Assembly: GCA_029259345.1 (NCBI GenBank)
Contig: JAPDIX010000012.1
Location: forward strand, 1-59,932
Direction of reading: 5' to 3'
Source: Archaeoglobi archaeon
GTDB taxonomy: Archaea > Halobacteriota > Archaeoglobi > Archaeoglobales > Archaeoglobaceae
DNA: 59,932 nucleotides
How positions within the stretch are numbered: position 1 is the stretch's first letter; every line of letters begins with the position of its first letter. Shown one piece after another: positions 21,142 through 31,367 of the stretch. The notes beneath the pieces are model-generated. The model was given only the letters and a program-made list of their open reading frames with translations. It made no database searches and was not told where the DNA came from. Both the position numbers and the translations under genes were made by a program.

Positions 21142-22254
21142 ATGAGAAAAACAACAGTTTCTCTGATAAAGGCTGACGTTGGCAGTGTTGTTGGACACAC
21201 AACTGTGCCAGATGAGCTGAAGAAGGTTGCAGAGATGAGTCTTCAGGATGCCGTTGATAGCGGATTAATTGTTGATTTTAGGATTTTTAATGCGGGAGAT
21301 GACCTTGAGCTGCTTATGACGCACACAAAAGGTGTTGATAATGAAGAAATCCACAGAGTTGCATGGGAAACTTTCGAAAAAGCTGCTGAAGTTGCGAAGG
21401 GGATGAAACTGTATGGTGCCGGGCAAGATTTGCTAAAGGATGCCTTCTCCGGGAACGTTAGAGGATTGGGGCCAGGTGTGGCAGAGATGGAATTCACGGA
21501 AAGGGGGGCTGAGCCGTTGATAGCATTCATGATGGACAAAACCGAGCCCGGAGCCTTTAACATGCCTATATTCAGAATCTTTGCTGACCCCTTCAACACA
21601 GCAGGACTTGTTATTGATCCTTCGATGCATTCTGGATTTGTATTCGAAATCTGGGACGTAAAGGAGAGCAAGAGAGTGTTTATGAGAGCTCCAGAAGAAA
21701 TGTATGACATCCTCGCGCTGATTGGAGGAAAGAGCAGGTTCGTTATAAAGAGAGTATATCCAAAGGAAGGTGGAAAATTACCTGCCGATGAGCCTGTAGC
21801 AGTCGTGAGCACCGAAAAGCTTTATGAGGTTGCTGGTGAGTACGTCGGAAAAGATGACCCGGTAGCGCTTGTAAGGGCTCAAAGCGGTCTGCCAGCAGTT
21901 GGAGAGATTCTTGAAGCCTTTGCATTCCCGCATCTCGTGAGCGGGTGGATGAGGGGAAGCCACAACGGGCCGATAATGCCAGTTCCCTTCAAGTATTCAA
22001 AGTGCACGAGGTTTGATGGTCCTCCAAGGTGCATTGCTGCGGGATTCCAGATTGCCAACGGAAAGCTCGTGGGGCCGGTGGACATGTTCGACGACCCAGC
22101 CTTTGATTACACAAGAAACAAGGCTCTTGAGATTGCCGAATACATGCGCCGTCATGGGCCATTTGAACCGCACAGATTGCCGAGTGAAGATATGGAATAC
22201 ACAACTCTGCCCAAAGTGCTTGAAAAACTCAAGGGTAGATTCGAAGAGGTCTGA
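21142..22254 (+). CDS. Archaeal bifunctional fructose-1,6-bisphosphate aldolase/phosphatase (type V)
   Basis: TVSLIKADVGSVVGH...GAGQDLLKDAFSGNVRGLGPGVAEMEF...PFEPHRLPSEDMEYTTLP. Confidence 0.95.
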   Translation: MRKTTVSLIKADVGSVVGHTTVPDELKKVAEMSLQDAVDSGLIVDFRIFNAGDDLELLMTHTKGVDNEEIHRVAWETFEKAAEVAKGMKLYGAGQDLLKDAFSGNVRGLGPGVAEMEFTERGAEPLIAFMMDKTEPGAFNMPIFRIFADPFNTAGLVIDPSMHSGFVFEIWDVKESKRVFMRAPEEMYDILALIGGKSRFVIKRVYPKEGGKLPADEPVAVVSTEKLYEVAGEYVGKDDPVALVRAQSGLPAVGEILEAFAFPHLVSGWMRGSHNGPIMPVPFKYSKCTRFDGPPRCIAAGFQIANGKLVGPVDMFDDPAFDYTRNKALEIAEYMRRHGPFEPHRLPSEDMEYTTLPKVLEKLKGRFEEV

Positions 22255-22856
22255 TGAAACACATATTCTGGCACGGAATGGCTGAGGAGGAGAAAATAGA
22301 GTATCTCAGGAAGTTCAGCGTAGCCGTTGTTGGAAGCAGAATGCTGATGGAGATTCTCTGGAGAAGTGGAGTTGGCTGTATCAGATACATATCCGATTAC
22401 GTTTCTCCAGTTGATTCAAGGCTGGACTGCACAATAGACCCGCTTGAGGCGAACAACTATGACATCATTCACCCCATGTCCAGCGATTCGTGTGTGATTT
22501 CCTACTTGTACCCTGAGAGTGAGGCTGAGTTGAAAAAACTGCTGAGAGGAATAGATGTCGTTGTTGCACACAAAAACATCGAATTCATGGCAGAGATAGC
22601 TGAAAAAATCGGTGCCCCCTTTATTCCCGATATAATCACCACTTTTTTACCCGACGGTATCAAATTTTGCGAGGTGGAGTATCCACACGTTAAAAGAGAC
22701 CCGATCGCCTACGCGTTGACTTGCAGCATTCAGGCAGGAGAGGTTATGAGAATATTCACCGGTTATCACCTGCCGACAATTGCCCCCGAAGCCTATATTA
22801 TGGATGTAAGGAGCGAGAATTACCTGAGGAAAATAACTCTGAAGGTGAGACGATAA
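22254..22856 (+). CDS. Degenerate ThiF/E1-like protein
   Basis: VAVVGSRMLMEILWRSGVG... and E1-like tail ALTCSIQAGEVMRIFTGYHLP; no intact GxGxxG. Confidence 0.45.
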   Translation: MKHIFWHGMAEEEKIEYLRKFSVAVVGSRMLMEILWRSGVGCIRYISDYVSPVDSRLDCTIDPLEANNYDIIHPMSSDSCVISYLYPESEAELKKLLRGIDVVVAHKNIEFMAEIAEKIGAPFIPDIITTFLPDGIKFCEVEYPHVKRDPIAYALTCSIQAGEVMRIFTGYHLPTIAPEAYIMDVRSENYLRKITLKVRR

Positions 22857-24701
22857 ATGGTGGATTACAAAGCAGTTGGACTGAAAGTTGGAATTGAAAT
22901 CCACCAGCAGCTTGATTCCAAACACAAGCTTTTCTGCTACTGCCCCACAACTCACAGAGAGATTGAGGAGTCAAACTTCGAGTTCTTCAGATATCTGAGA
23001 CTCAAGAAGAGCGAGATTGGTGAGGAGGACAGAGCGGCAAAAGAGGAGGTTGAAAGGAGCAGGAGGTTTATTTACAAGTATTACGATACAACCTGTCTCG
23101 TTGAGGCTGACGAAGAACCGCCAAGAGAGCTTAATAGAGAGGCTTTGCAGATCGCCATTCAAGTCGCGAAAATGCTGAACATGGAGGTCGTGGATGAAGT
23201 TCATGTAATGAGGAAGATTGTCATTGACGGAAGCAACACTACTGGATTTCAGAGGACGGCTCTGGTAGCTTTAGACGGATTTTTGGAGGTTGAAGGTAAA
23301 AGAGTCGGAGTTGCTACCCTCTGTCTTGAGGAGGAGGCATGCAGAAAAGTGAACGAGGGAGAGGGTTTTGCCGTTTACTCCCTTGACAGGCTCGGCATTC
23401 CGCTTGTGGAGATAGGTACCGAGCCAGATATAGATTCACCAGAGATGGCGAAGAAAGTTGCAGCAAAGCTCGGCATGATTCTGAGATCAACTGGAAAAGT
23501 GAAAAGGGGACTGGGGACGATAAGGCAGGACGTGAACATCAGCATAAGGGATGGAGCGAGAGTCGAAATAAAAGGTGTGCAAGAACTGGACATTCTGGAC
23601 AAGATTGTGGAATATGAGGTAATCAGGCAGCTTAGACTTCTGGAAATCAGAGAAGAGCTTAAAAAGAGGGGAGCGGAGGTTAATGATGAACTATTCGATG
23701 TTACAGAGGTATTCAGAAACACGAAGTCGAAGATAATCAGGAACAAGACTGTTAATGCCATTCTGCTGAAGGGTTTTGCAGGACTTGTTGGAAAAGAAAT
23801 TCAGCCGGGAAGGAGACTTGGAACTGAGTTTGCAGATATAGCCAAGACTTTTGGTCTGGGTGGAATATTTCACACCGACGAACTCCCAGCTTATGGCATA
23901 ACTGAGGAAGAGGTTGAGATGTTGAGGGAGTTTGTCGGAGCTGGTAAAGAAGATGCTGTTGTGATGGCTGCTGGAGATGCCGTTAGGGTTGAAAGAGCGT
24001 TGAGGAGGATAGCTGAGAGGGCAAAATTCTGTCTTGTTGGGGTTCCGGAGGAAACTAGGAAGGCTAATGAGGATGGGACCACTTCATACCTCCGTCCATT
24101 GCCCGGAGCTGCGAGAATGTATCCCGAAACTGACGTTCCTCCGGTTGTTATAACAGAAGAAATGCTGAAAGTGGAGATTCCAGAACTCATCGAAGAAAGG
24201 GCCAAGAGGTACGAGAAGCTGTTACCTCGCGATCTGGCATGGGAGATTGCAAACTCACCCTACTTCAGGCTTTTTGAAGAGTATGTGGAGAAACTGCAGC
24301 CAACTGTTGTGGCAAGGGTTCTTCACACAGCCCCAGCATATCTGAGAAAGGAAGGTATTGATGTTGGAGTGCTGGAAGAGAAACATTTCAGGATGGTTCT
24401 CAGCCTAATCGCTGACGGGAAGATGGCTAAGGAGGGGGCTGAGGAGGCTTTGAAGATGTTGGCTCAGAATCCGGACATGAGTGGGGAGGAAATCATTGAG
24501 AAGCTTGGTAGCAGCAGGGATGTTGACGAATTTATAAAGAAACTCGTGGAGGATAAAGCTGAGCTAATAGCGGAGAGGGGAGATGGAGCGTTCAAGCCTC
24601 TGATGGGTCTCGTGATGAAGGAGTTCAGGGGGAAAATTGATGGGAAGGTTGTTGCGGAGAAGCTGAGAAAGGCGATTGAGGAGAAAATCTCAGATATGTG
24701 A
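22857..24701 (+). CDS. gatE: Glutamyl-tRNA(Gln) amidotransferase subunit E
   Basis: VGLKVGIEIHQQLDSKHKLFCYCPT..., TTGFQRTALVALDG, GLGTIRQDVNISI; 614 aa. Confidence 0.95.
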   Translation: MVDYKAVGLKVGIEIHQQLDSKHKLFCYCPTTHREIEESNFEFFRYLRLKKSEIGEEDRAAKEEVERSRRFIYKYYDTTCLVEADEEPPRELNREALQIAIQVAKMLNMEVVDEVHVMRKIVIDGSNTTGFQRTALVALDGFLEVEGKRVGVATLCLEEEACRKVNEGEGFAVYSLDRLGIPLVEIGTEPDIDSPEMAKKVAAKLGMILRSTGKVKRGLGTIRQDVNISIRDGARVEIKGVQELDILDKIVEYEVIRQLRLLEIREELKKRGAEVNDELFDVTEVFRNTKSKIIRNKTVNAILLKGFAGLVGKEIQPGRRLGTEFADIAKTFGLGGIFHTDELPAYGITEEEVEMLREFVGAGKEDAVVMAAGDAVRVERALRRIAERAKFCLVGVPEETRKANEDGTTSYLRPLPGAARMYPETDVPPVVITEEMLKVEIPELIEERAKRYEKLLPRDLAWEIANSPYFRLFEEYVEKLQPTVVARVLHTAPAYLRKEGIDVGVLEEKHFRMVLSLIADGKMAKEGAEEALKMLAQNPDMSGEEIIEKLGSSRDVDEFIKKLVEDKAELIAERGDGAFKPLMGLVMKEFRGKIDGKVVAEKLRKAIEEKISDM

Positions 24702-24738
24702 ACCCAAAATTTAATAGAGACGAAACAGAATCATATTT

Positions 24739-25854
24739 GTGGCAATATACGCATTTCCGGAATTTGAGAAAGAAGGGGAGAGGGCGAGCAGAATATATGC
24801 GAGTGCGAGATATCCTTCAAAGCAGGAGGGTAATATTTTCTTTGACTCCGATGAGGTGCCAAACTTAAAATACGCTGACGAAATGCCATTAAAACTTAAA
24901 TCCTTTTATTCCATCGTCGCTTTCCGTCCCTCCCATATTTTCCTTTCCCGTGATGTGCTGGGCGGTAAGCCACTCTACTACGGCAGCGATATGAGTGTGT
25001 CCTCTTTCAAATCGTACATAGACGGAGATGTTTATGAGGTGATGCCGGGCGAAGTTGCTAAGCTGGACTACACCGGCGAGGTTCTGGAGAGGAAAAAATA
25101 CACCTTCGAGGACGTATTCAGAGTTGAATACGCTGATGTTAATGAGATGATAGAAGAAATTGAGAGATCTCTTGGCAGCTTGAAGGTCAGGATTGGGTGC
25201 ATTGCATTCTCCGGTGGGGTCGATTCATCATTGCTCGCAGCCCTCTACGATTTACCTCTTGTTTCGGTCACTGCAAGCAACAGAGAGGAGGAATGGGTGA
25301 GAGAGGCGGCAAAAATGCTCGGCAGAGAGGTCGAAATTTTAAGGGTTGATGAGGAGGAGATCAGATATGCGGTAGATGTTGTGAGGAGAACCATAGAAAG
25401 CAGTGACTTCCTCCAGATTTCGATTGCAGTTCCGACTTACCTCACAATGCGTTTCGCAAAATCACTTGGATTTACGGAAATAGTCTTTGGGCAGGGTGCA
25501 GACGAGCTTTTCGGGGGTTACAAGAGATACGAAGGTATGGACAAGTACGAGCTTGAAGATGTTCTGATTAATGACCTGAAAAATATTGGAGACGCAAATC
25601 TTGTAAGGGACAATAAACTGGCTTACAGGAACGAAATAAAGCTCGTAACTCCATATCTCAACTGGAATGTTATCGCTGCAGCCATCAAAATTCCTCCGGA
25701 GTACAAGATAAAGAGGGAGAACGGAAAGGTGATAAGGAAATATGTCCTGAGGAAAATTGCCGAGAAGTATCTTCCGGGTGAGATTGCATGGAGAGAAAAG
25801 AGGGCAATCCAGTACTCGACAGGAATTTCAAAGATTCTGAAGAAGTACATGTGA
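24739..25854 (+). CDS. Asparagine synthetase-like protein with reduced glutaminase domain lacking Cys2
   Basis: FSGGVDSSLLAALYD PP-loop, GQGADELFGGYKRY; N-terminus (V/M)AIYAFPEF instead of MCGI; GTG start. Confidence 0.85.
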   Translation: MAIYAFPEFEKEGERASRIYASARYPSKQEGNIFFDSDEVPNLKYADEMPLKLKSFYSIVAFRPSHIFLSRDVLGGKPLYYGSDMSVSSFKSYIDGDVYEVMPGEVAKLDYTGEVLERKKYTFEDVFRVEYADVNEMIEEIERSLGSLKVRIGCIAFSGGVDSSLLAALYDLPLVSVTASNREEEWVREAAKMLGREVEILRVDEEEIRYAVDVVRRTIESSDFLQISIAVPTYLTMRFAKSLGFTEIVFGQGADELFGGYKRYEGMDKYELEDVLINDLKNIGDANLVRDNKLAYRNEIKLVTPYLNWNVIAAAIKIPPEYKIKRENGKVIRKYVLRKIAEKYLPGEIAWREKRAIQYSTGISKILKKYM

Positions 25855-26228
25855 ATTGCTTGAAAGATGGGAGCTACTGTGGAAAGTGCTGCATCGAGAC
25901 TGAAATGCCGCTCACTGAGGAAGATTTAAGCAGAATCGAGAGTTTGGGTTTTTCAAGAGAGAAATTTTCTGTCAGCGATGGAGATATCTTCAGGTTGAGA
26001 AACGTGGGGGGCAAATGCTATTTCCTTGATGAGAGAAACACGTGCAGAATATACGAACATCGCCCCGAAGGATGCAGGTTGTATCCTGCTGTTTTTGATA
26101 CGGAAAAGGTTATCGTGGATATGATCTGTCCAAGATGGAAAGATGTGAGAGTAAGCGAGAAAGCGAGGAGGAGACTTCTGGGACTGATTGGGAAAATCTA
26201 CCGCAACTTACAAATCTCCGAAAAATAA
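25851..26228 (+). CDS. YkgJ-type CxxCxxCC zinc/iron-chelating domain protein
   Basis: GTG at 25851 overlaps the upstream stop; CGKCCIETEMPLTEEDL...CRIYEHRPEGCRLYP...CPRW. Confidence 0.85.
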   Translation: MNCLKDGSYCGKCCIETEMPLTEEDLSRIESLGFSREKFSVSDGDIFRLRNVGGKCYFLDERNTCRIYEHRPEGCRLYPAVFDTEKVIVDMICPRWKDVRVSEKARRRLLGLIGKIYRNLQISEK

Positions 26229-26238
26229 GCAAATTCTG

Positions 26239-27207
26239 ATGACTGGAAAATTCGGAAAAAAAGGTATTCCGAAAAAGCTTGAAAACAGGAGCATGTTCTT
26301 CACTGACTGGGAAGGTCCATGGATACTCACGGACTTTGCTCTTGAGCTTTCAATGGCAATTTTTAACAATCAGCGTTTTTTCAGGAATCTGAGCAATTAT
26401 GATGATTATTTAGCCTACGAGGTTAAAAGGGATGGATACGAGGCAGGATACACGCTGAAACTCCTTGCACCCTTCCTTGCTGCGGCTGGGGTAAAAAATA
26501 AGGATGTTGAGAGAATAGCAGAGCAGACAGCAAGATTCGTGCCTGATGCGGAGAAAACAATGAAATCTCTTCAAGAGAGCTTTAAACCCGTGGTAATCTC
26601 CACCTCCTACATTCAGTACCTCAAAAAAACGGCAGAAATGATCGGTGTTAAGGGCGAGCTTCACGGCACAGAAGTTGATTTTGATTCAATTGATTTCAAG
26701 GAAAATCTTCTCGAGATGGTGGATTTAATAGCTTCCTTAGACGGAGAGGAGCTTTACAGAACTCTTGACGAGCTTTTTTCGAAGAAAGAGGTGGCAGAAA
26801 TTCTGGATTCTGTGAAGGCTGTTGGTGCGGGTGAGAAGGCGGAAATAGTAAGAGAATACTGCGAGCGCTTTGGAATTGAGTTTCCTGTTGTTGTTGGTGA
26901 CAGCATCTCTGACTACAAGATGTTTGATGTTGCCAGAGAACTTGGAGGGGTGGCTGTTGCCTTCAATGGAAACGAATATGCTCTGAAACACGCTGATGTT
27001 GCCATAGTCAGCTCCACGGCGATGAGTGAGGCTGCTGTTATCGAGCTTTTTCTTACAGAAGGTGACAGAGCGTATTCAAAGCTAAGTAACTTAGCTCTAC
27101 CCGAAACCGAAATATATATCATTGTGAATTCCGATTTCAAGACAGTCCTTGAAAAGTCGAAGAGAATGAGAGTTAAACTCAGGGGCTTGGCAGGAGAGTT
27201 GGGGTGA
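26239..27207 (+). CDS. HAD-superfamily protein (archaeal, EhaR-like)
   Basis: FFTDWEGPW, VISTSYIQYL, VVGDSISDYKMF motifs. Confidence 0.75.
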   Translation: MTGKFGKKGIPKKLENRSMFFTDWEGPWILTDFALELSMAIFNNQRFFRNLSNYDDYLAYEVKRDGYEAGYTLKLLAPFLAAAGVKNKDVERIAEQTARFVPDAEKTMKSLQESFKPVVISTSYIQYLKKTAEMIGVKGELHGTEVDFDSIDFKENLLEMVDLIASLDGEELYRTLDELFSKKEVAEILDSVKAVGAGEKAEIVREYCERFGIEFPVVVGDSISDYKMFDVARELGGVAVAFNGNEYALKHADVAIVSSTAMSEAAVIELFLTEGDRAYSKLSNLALPETEIYIIVNSDFKTVLEKSKRMRVKLRGLAGELG

Positions 27208-27208
27208 T

Positions 27209-27874
27209 GTGTTGAAGGCTTTGGGAATTCTCGGTTCACCGAGAAAATATGGTAATGCCTCAAAAATGCTTGATGCAGCTCTGGGAGAGCTTGAGAATAG
27301 AGGATTCGAAACTGAGAAGGTGTATTTGCAGTCAAAGAAGATTAACTACTGTATAGGCTGTGGTACCTGTCTTGCAAAGGGGAAATGCGTGCAGAGAGAC
27401 GATATGGACGAGCTGAAGACAATGGTTGAGGAGAGCGATGTGATTATTCTCGCCTCACCAGTCTACTACCTCAACGTTACAGCGCAGATGAAGACTTTTA
27501 TAGACCGAATGCTCCCATACGGGCACAGACCAACACTTCGGGGAAAGTATGGGGGGAGTATAGTTGTTTACGCTGGTGTGGGTAGGCCAGAAGAGGTTGC
27601 AGAGTATCTTAACAGGGTTCTGAAGGCATGGGGAGTCGTTCCCGTAGGTTACGCCATTGGATTTGGTGTGATCCCAGGCGATGTTGGTGATAAATATATC
27701 AGCAAAGCACAAGAGCTTGGAGATAAGATAGCCAATGCATTCGAGAAGAAACTGAAAGCTGAAGTAACAGAAGAAGACATAGAACTTCAGAAACAGCTTT
27801 TGACCCTTATCAAAAACTATGGAGAGCTTATGAAAGCTGACTACGAGTTTTGGAAGGAGAAGGGGATGCTTTAA
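27209..27874 (+). CDS. Flavodoxin-like NADPH-dependent FMN reductase / iron-sulfur flavoprotein-like
   Basis: GILGSPRKYGNASKML, CIGCGTCLAKGKC, ASPVYYLNVTAQMKTFIDR; GTG start. Confidence 0.85.
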   Translation: MLKALGILGSPRKYGNASKMLDAALGELENRGFETEKVYLQSKKINYCIGCGTCLAKGKCVQRDDMDELKTMVEESDVIILASPVYYLNVTAQMKTFIDRMLPYGHRPTLRGKYGGSIVVYAGVGRPEEVAEYLNRVLKAWGVVPVGYAIGFGVIPGDVGDKYISKAQELGDKIANAFEKKLKAEVTEEDIELQKQLLTLIKNYGELMKADYEFWKEKGML

Positions 27875-28872
27875 GCCCTCCCTTTAATTTTTATAACTCT
27901 ATTTTTCTCATCAATGTCCACGACTTTGCCAAGGAATTTTTCTATGACATAGGCATTGCTCTTCTGATGCAGCGTAATTTTGCTGGTCGTGTACTCAGTC
28001 AATCCCCTGGCTACAGCGGCAAAGGGCATGACCTGGTCTGCAAGATGAGAATCAAAGACCGACGAGTTCGAGAACTCAACATAGAACTTCTCCGCAGCCT
28101 CTCTACCAACAATTTCTGCTCTTTTCCCCCTCTCTCCAAGACTGCTGCCACCTTTATAGCCGCTCCAGATCGTTATACCGCTGCCCGTAGAGAACCCTCT
28201 GAATGTTTGAACCTCTAACTTCGCATCAATTCCCTTTTCGAGCAGAAACTCTCTTGCTGCCTTCGCCTGCCTCTCAGCAACATGCTCTGGCAAATTCTGG
28301 CAGTGGCTTATCCCCTCAACCCCCTCTATAATCCTCTCAAATTTCTTGCCTCTGAGCCCAGAGGGTGTAACCTCCAACTCTACTCTGCCACCACCCTTGG
28401 GATAATAACCCCTCTCCAGAACTTCAAGATGGCATTCGATTCCCATGCCCTTCAGGGCTTTAAGAGTCACATTTTTGAAATAGTCAATCGTCGGAGACCA
28501 CGCCACATCGGTCCCTCCTGTAACACGCACAACGCTCTCTCTTTCTGCAAAGAGAAGCGGAAGGAGTATAGTCTGGAAAACGAGAGTTACGCTTCCAGCA
28601 GTTCCAATGTTTATGTCCATTTTCCCTCCTCTTACCCTTCCAGGTTTGAAAACAATCTCTGTTGAGCCAATTCTCAGCCCTTTGACTTCAGCATTGCTTA
28701 TTAACTTTGCAGCCTCAATTCCCTTCAGGTGTTGAGCCGCTAATCCGGGCTTCGGTCTATTGGCTCTGATGTTTCTAATCCTAACCTCTTCTCCCGTTAC
28801 ACACGATAGAGCAATCGCAGTCCTAAGTATCTGTCCCCCTCCCTCCCCAAAACTGCCGTCTATCTCGATCAC
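27871..28872 (-). CDS. rtcA: RNA 3'-terminal phosphate cyclase
   Basis: IEIDGSFGEGGGQILRTAIALS, GTAGSVTLVFQTILLPLLFA; proposed GTG start at 28872, ORF extension beyond that overlaps the neighbour. Confidence 0.93.
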   Translation of the reverse strand: MIEIDGSFGEGGGQILRTAIALSCVTGEEVRIRNIRANRPKPGLAAQHLKGIEAAKLISNAEVKGLRIGSTEIVFKPGRVRGGKMDINIGTAGSVTLVFQTILLPLLFAERESVVRVTGGTDVAWSPTIDYFKNVTLKALKGMGIECHLEVLERGYYPKGGGRVELEVTPSGLRGKKFERIIEGVEGISHCQNLPEHVAERQAKAAREFLLEKGIDAKLEVQTFRGFSTGSGITIWSGYKGGSSLGERGKRAEIVGREAAEKFYVEFSNSSVFDSHLADQVMPFAAVARGLTEYTTSKITLHQKSNAYVIEKFLGKVVDIDEKNRVIKIKGRA

Positions 28873-28903
28873 AGGAAAGTGTTTGTAAAAGGGCAAAAAA
28901 GAA

Positions 28904-29521
28904 TTACTCTTCTTCCTCTTCCTTCCCTTCCTTATGCAGCACAAGCTGGGTTATTATTCCTGTCAGAACCAGCGTAAACCACAGAAGGTCAAGGAATATG
29001 TTTCTGGTCATGATGTCAAAAGTGCCCCCTAAGTCCGTGAGGATGTCGTAAATGTGCAACCCGTTCACTGCCATGTGGGTGGCGAGCATTATGGAAGATG
29101 CCCCAAGAACCGCAGTGATAAGAACGGTCAGCGCTCTTTCGAGAAAGAGGTTTGTGAAGGCAAACAAACCCGCAAGAACGTAAGAGTATATAGGATAGTC
29201 GGGTAGAAGATAGAGACCAAGGAAGAAGCCAAAAACAGCACCGGTGACAATAAGTCCAAGCTCGAAAACGAGGCCAAAAACCGCAGCCCCTAAGCTCGCC
29301 GAAATGAGCAGAACAAGGAGAGGATTCTCCTTGAAGTAGTCTATCACAACATATATCCCCACAAATAAGCCAACAAGAAATCCTATTGCTACCGAATAAA
29401 CTCTGAAAATTCTGTATCCTGCGAAACACAACACAAGTCCGATTACAACCATGGACGTCAGAACAACTGCCTGACTTGTCAGAATCTCCGCAATCTCTAT
29501 CGGCTGCATGGTATCAGCCAT
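28904..29521 (-). CDS. Polytopic membrane protein (TMEM198/DUF4203-like)
   Basis: 205 aa with repeated glycine-rich TM segments. Confidence 0.6.
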   Translation of the reverse strand: MADTMQPIEIAEILTSQAVVLTSMVVIGLVLCFAGYRIFRVYSVAIGFLVGLFVGIYVVIDYFKENPLLVLLISASLGAAVFGLVFELGLIVTGAVFGFFLGLYLLPDYPIYSYVLAGLFAFTNLFLERALTVLITAVLGASSIMLATHMAVNGLHIYDILTDLGGTFDIMTRNIFLDLLWFTLVLTGIITQLVLHKEGKEEEEE

Positions 29522-29584
29522 GTTATCAGTAAAATAAATGACATATAAATTTTAGGTCTCAGCAAATACATACCCTTGCAAAAC

Positions 29585-30130
29585 TCACGCTTTCCCCCTA
29601 GATTCACCATGGATGATGGCAGAAGCCACGAGATGAGCAATCCTCACAGACTCTGGCATGTTTCCCTTTATTGTTGCGGCTCTTAAGTAATTCTCAGCTT
29701 CCTCAAAACTCGTCCCCGCGAACTGTATGTAAAGCGTTTTTGTCCTGTAAATCTCACCTGCTCTCTGGACTATACTCTTCCTCACATCCGCGTCACTCAA
29801 ATTTTCGATAGCTGACATAAATTCTTTCATATCCGGCATTCGCCGCATTACAACTACGACTGGAGTGGCAGTTTCATCATAAACTTTCTGGATATCAACG
29901 ACATTAAACCCCCCGAAAGTCAAACCGGGTAAAAAGATACAGCGGAGCTGATCCCTGAACTTTGATTTTTTTACCATTTTTACAACCTTCTCTGTAGCAT
30001 TAAGTCCATCAACCTCTATCTCTTCATACATAAACCCTTCCACATACCCGTCGCAGGTAACACACCCAACTATGCAGCATCTCCTATCGTCAAAGCTGTC
30101 ATCGATTCCAAGAAACCTCCACTTTTTCAT
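29585..30130 (-). CDS. DUF99 (endonuclease V-like) family protein
   Basis: MKKWRFLGIDDSFDDRRCCIVGCVTCDGYVEGFMYEEIEVDGLNAT; start reassigned to 30130. Confidence 0.85.
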   Translation of the reverse strand: MKKWRFLGIDDSFDDRRCCIVGCVTCDGYVEGFMYEEIEVDGLNATEKVVKMVKKSKFRDQLRCIFLPGLTFGGFNVVDIQKVYDETATPVVVVMRRMPDMKEFMSAIENLSDADVRKSIVQRAGEIYRTKTLYIQFAGTSFEEAENYLRAATIKGNMPESVRIAHLVASAIIHGESRGKA

Positions 30131-30163
30131 AAAACTTATTGACTTTAAGACTATTAATAGGAT

Positions 30164-30667
30164 ATGGAAGATATAGTCAAGTTCATCCACGAGGCTGGAT
30201 CGCTAAAACTTCTTCCAAGATCTGGATGGTTGAAGTTCGGAATAAAGTTGCCCGAGAGTGTCGCGGAGCACAGTTTCAGAGCGGCGTTAATAGCTTTTAT
30301 TCTTGCTTTGAAGAATGGTGAAAGCCTTGAGGTTGCATGCAAGGCTGCAACAGCAGCTCTCTTCCACGACTTGCATGAGTCAAGAACCATGGATTTGCAC
30401 AAAATAGCGCAGAAATACGTGATTGCTGATGAGAAAAAAGCCAAAGAAGACCAGCTATCTTGGATGGAGGTCAAGCCAGACTTCTCTGAAGTTGAGGATT
30501 ATGTATATGATGCGGATAAGCTCGAACTTGCCTTTCAGGCTGTGGAGTATTCAGATCAGTCATCTTATGCCTTGAAACTCGCAGAGAATGTTGAGTTGAG
30601 AACAGAGATGGCAAAAGAAATATATCGAGCGATGATGGATAAAAAGAACCCATTATGGTGGAAATGA
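30164..30667 (+). CDS. HD-domain phosphohydrolase (YfbR/HDDC2-like)
   Basis: ESVAEHSFRAALIAF...ATAALFHDLHESR. Confidence 0.88.
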   Translation: MEDIVKFIHEAGSLKLLPRSGWLKFGIKLPESVAEHSFRAALIAFILALKNGESLEVACKAATAALFHDLHESRTMDLHKIAQKYVIADEKKAKEDQLSWMEVKPDFSEVEDYVYDADKLELAFQAVEYSDQSSYALKLAENVELRTEMAKEIYRAMMDKKNPLWWK

Positions 30668-31134
30668 AGTTTCTTACAGATAGGATGCTCGGGAAATTAA
30701 CCACATGGCTCAGAATTTCTGGTTATGACACTGTAAGCATATCTGATTTGAATGTCGAAGGAGATGAGGATGAATTCATGCTGAAAAATCTCAAAGACAG
30801 AATTTTGCTGACGAAGGATAAAGCACTTTATCAAAAATGTGTCAAACAGGGCAGAGATGTTTTTTTGATAGAGTCAAACGATGTGGTGGGGCAGATGAGA
30901 GAGCTGATTAGGAGAGGTGTAGAATTCAGACTGGTCATGGACAGATGCAGTGTGTGCAATTCTGAACTCCGCAAACCTAGCAGGGATGAGGCCTTGGAGG
31001 TTATCCGCAGAGAGGGGCTATCCAAGGACATTTTTGATTTTGAGTTGTGGTATTGTGAGAAATGCAGAAAAATTTACTGGATGGGCGGGCATTGGAGGAA
31101 TATGGCCAGGTTTCTTAGAAGAGTTGAGGACTAA
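30664..31134 (+). CDS. Mut7-C RNase domain protein with zinc ribbon
   Basis: MKFLTDRMLGKLTTWLRISGYDT...RILLTKDKAL...CSVCNSELRK...WYCEKCRKIYWMGGHWRNM. Confidence 0.9.
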   Translation: MKFLTDRMLGKLTTWLRISGYDTVSISDLNVEGDEDEFMLKNLKDRILLTKDKALYQKCVKQGRDVFLIESNDVVGQMRELIRRGVEFRLVMDRCSVCNSELRKPSRDEALEVIRREGLSKDIFDFELWYCEKCRKIYWMGGHWRNMARFLRRVED

Positions 31135-31367
31135 AATTTTGTTTTCATTTATTTTGATTTGCCGCAAAAACTTATTTTATCTAAATCCCTTGCGGACCTC
31201 CGCCAAGTTCTACATTCTATGATTTTGACCTGCTTCGAAATCTAAATTAGTAGAAAACTGCAGAAATATGTGAGACGCTGAAGAAGGTTCGTTTCAAGTA
31301 ATCTAGTTAATCAAGAATCCAACCATTATGCGAAAAATACTTTATTGACACCAGTCAAATTTATTTA

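Noticed and set aside
21243-21812. 189-aa minus-strand ORF
   Set aside because: Antisense to the FBP aldolase/phosphatase gene; low-complexity S/T-rich shadow translation.
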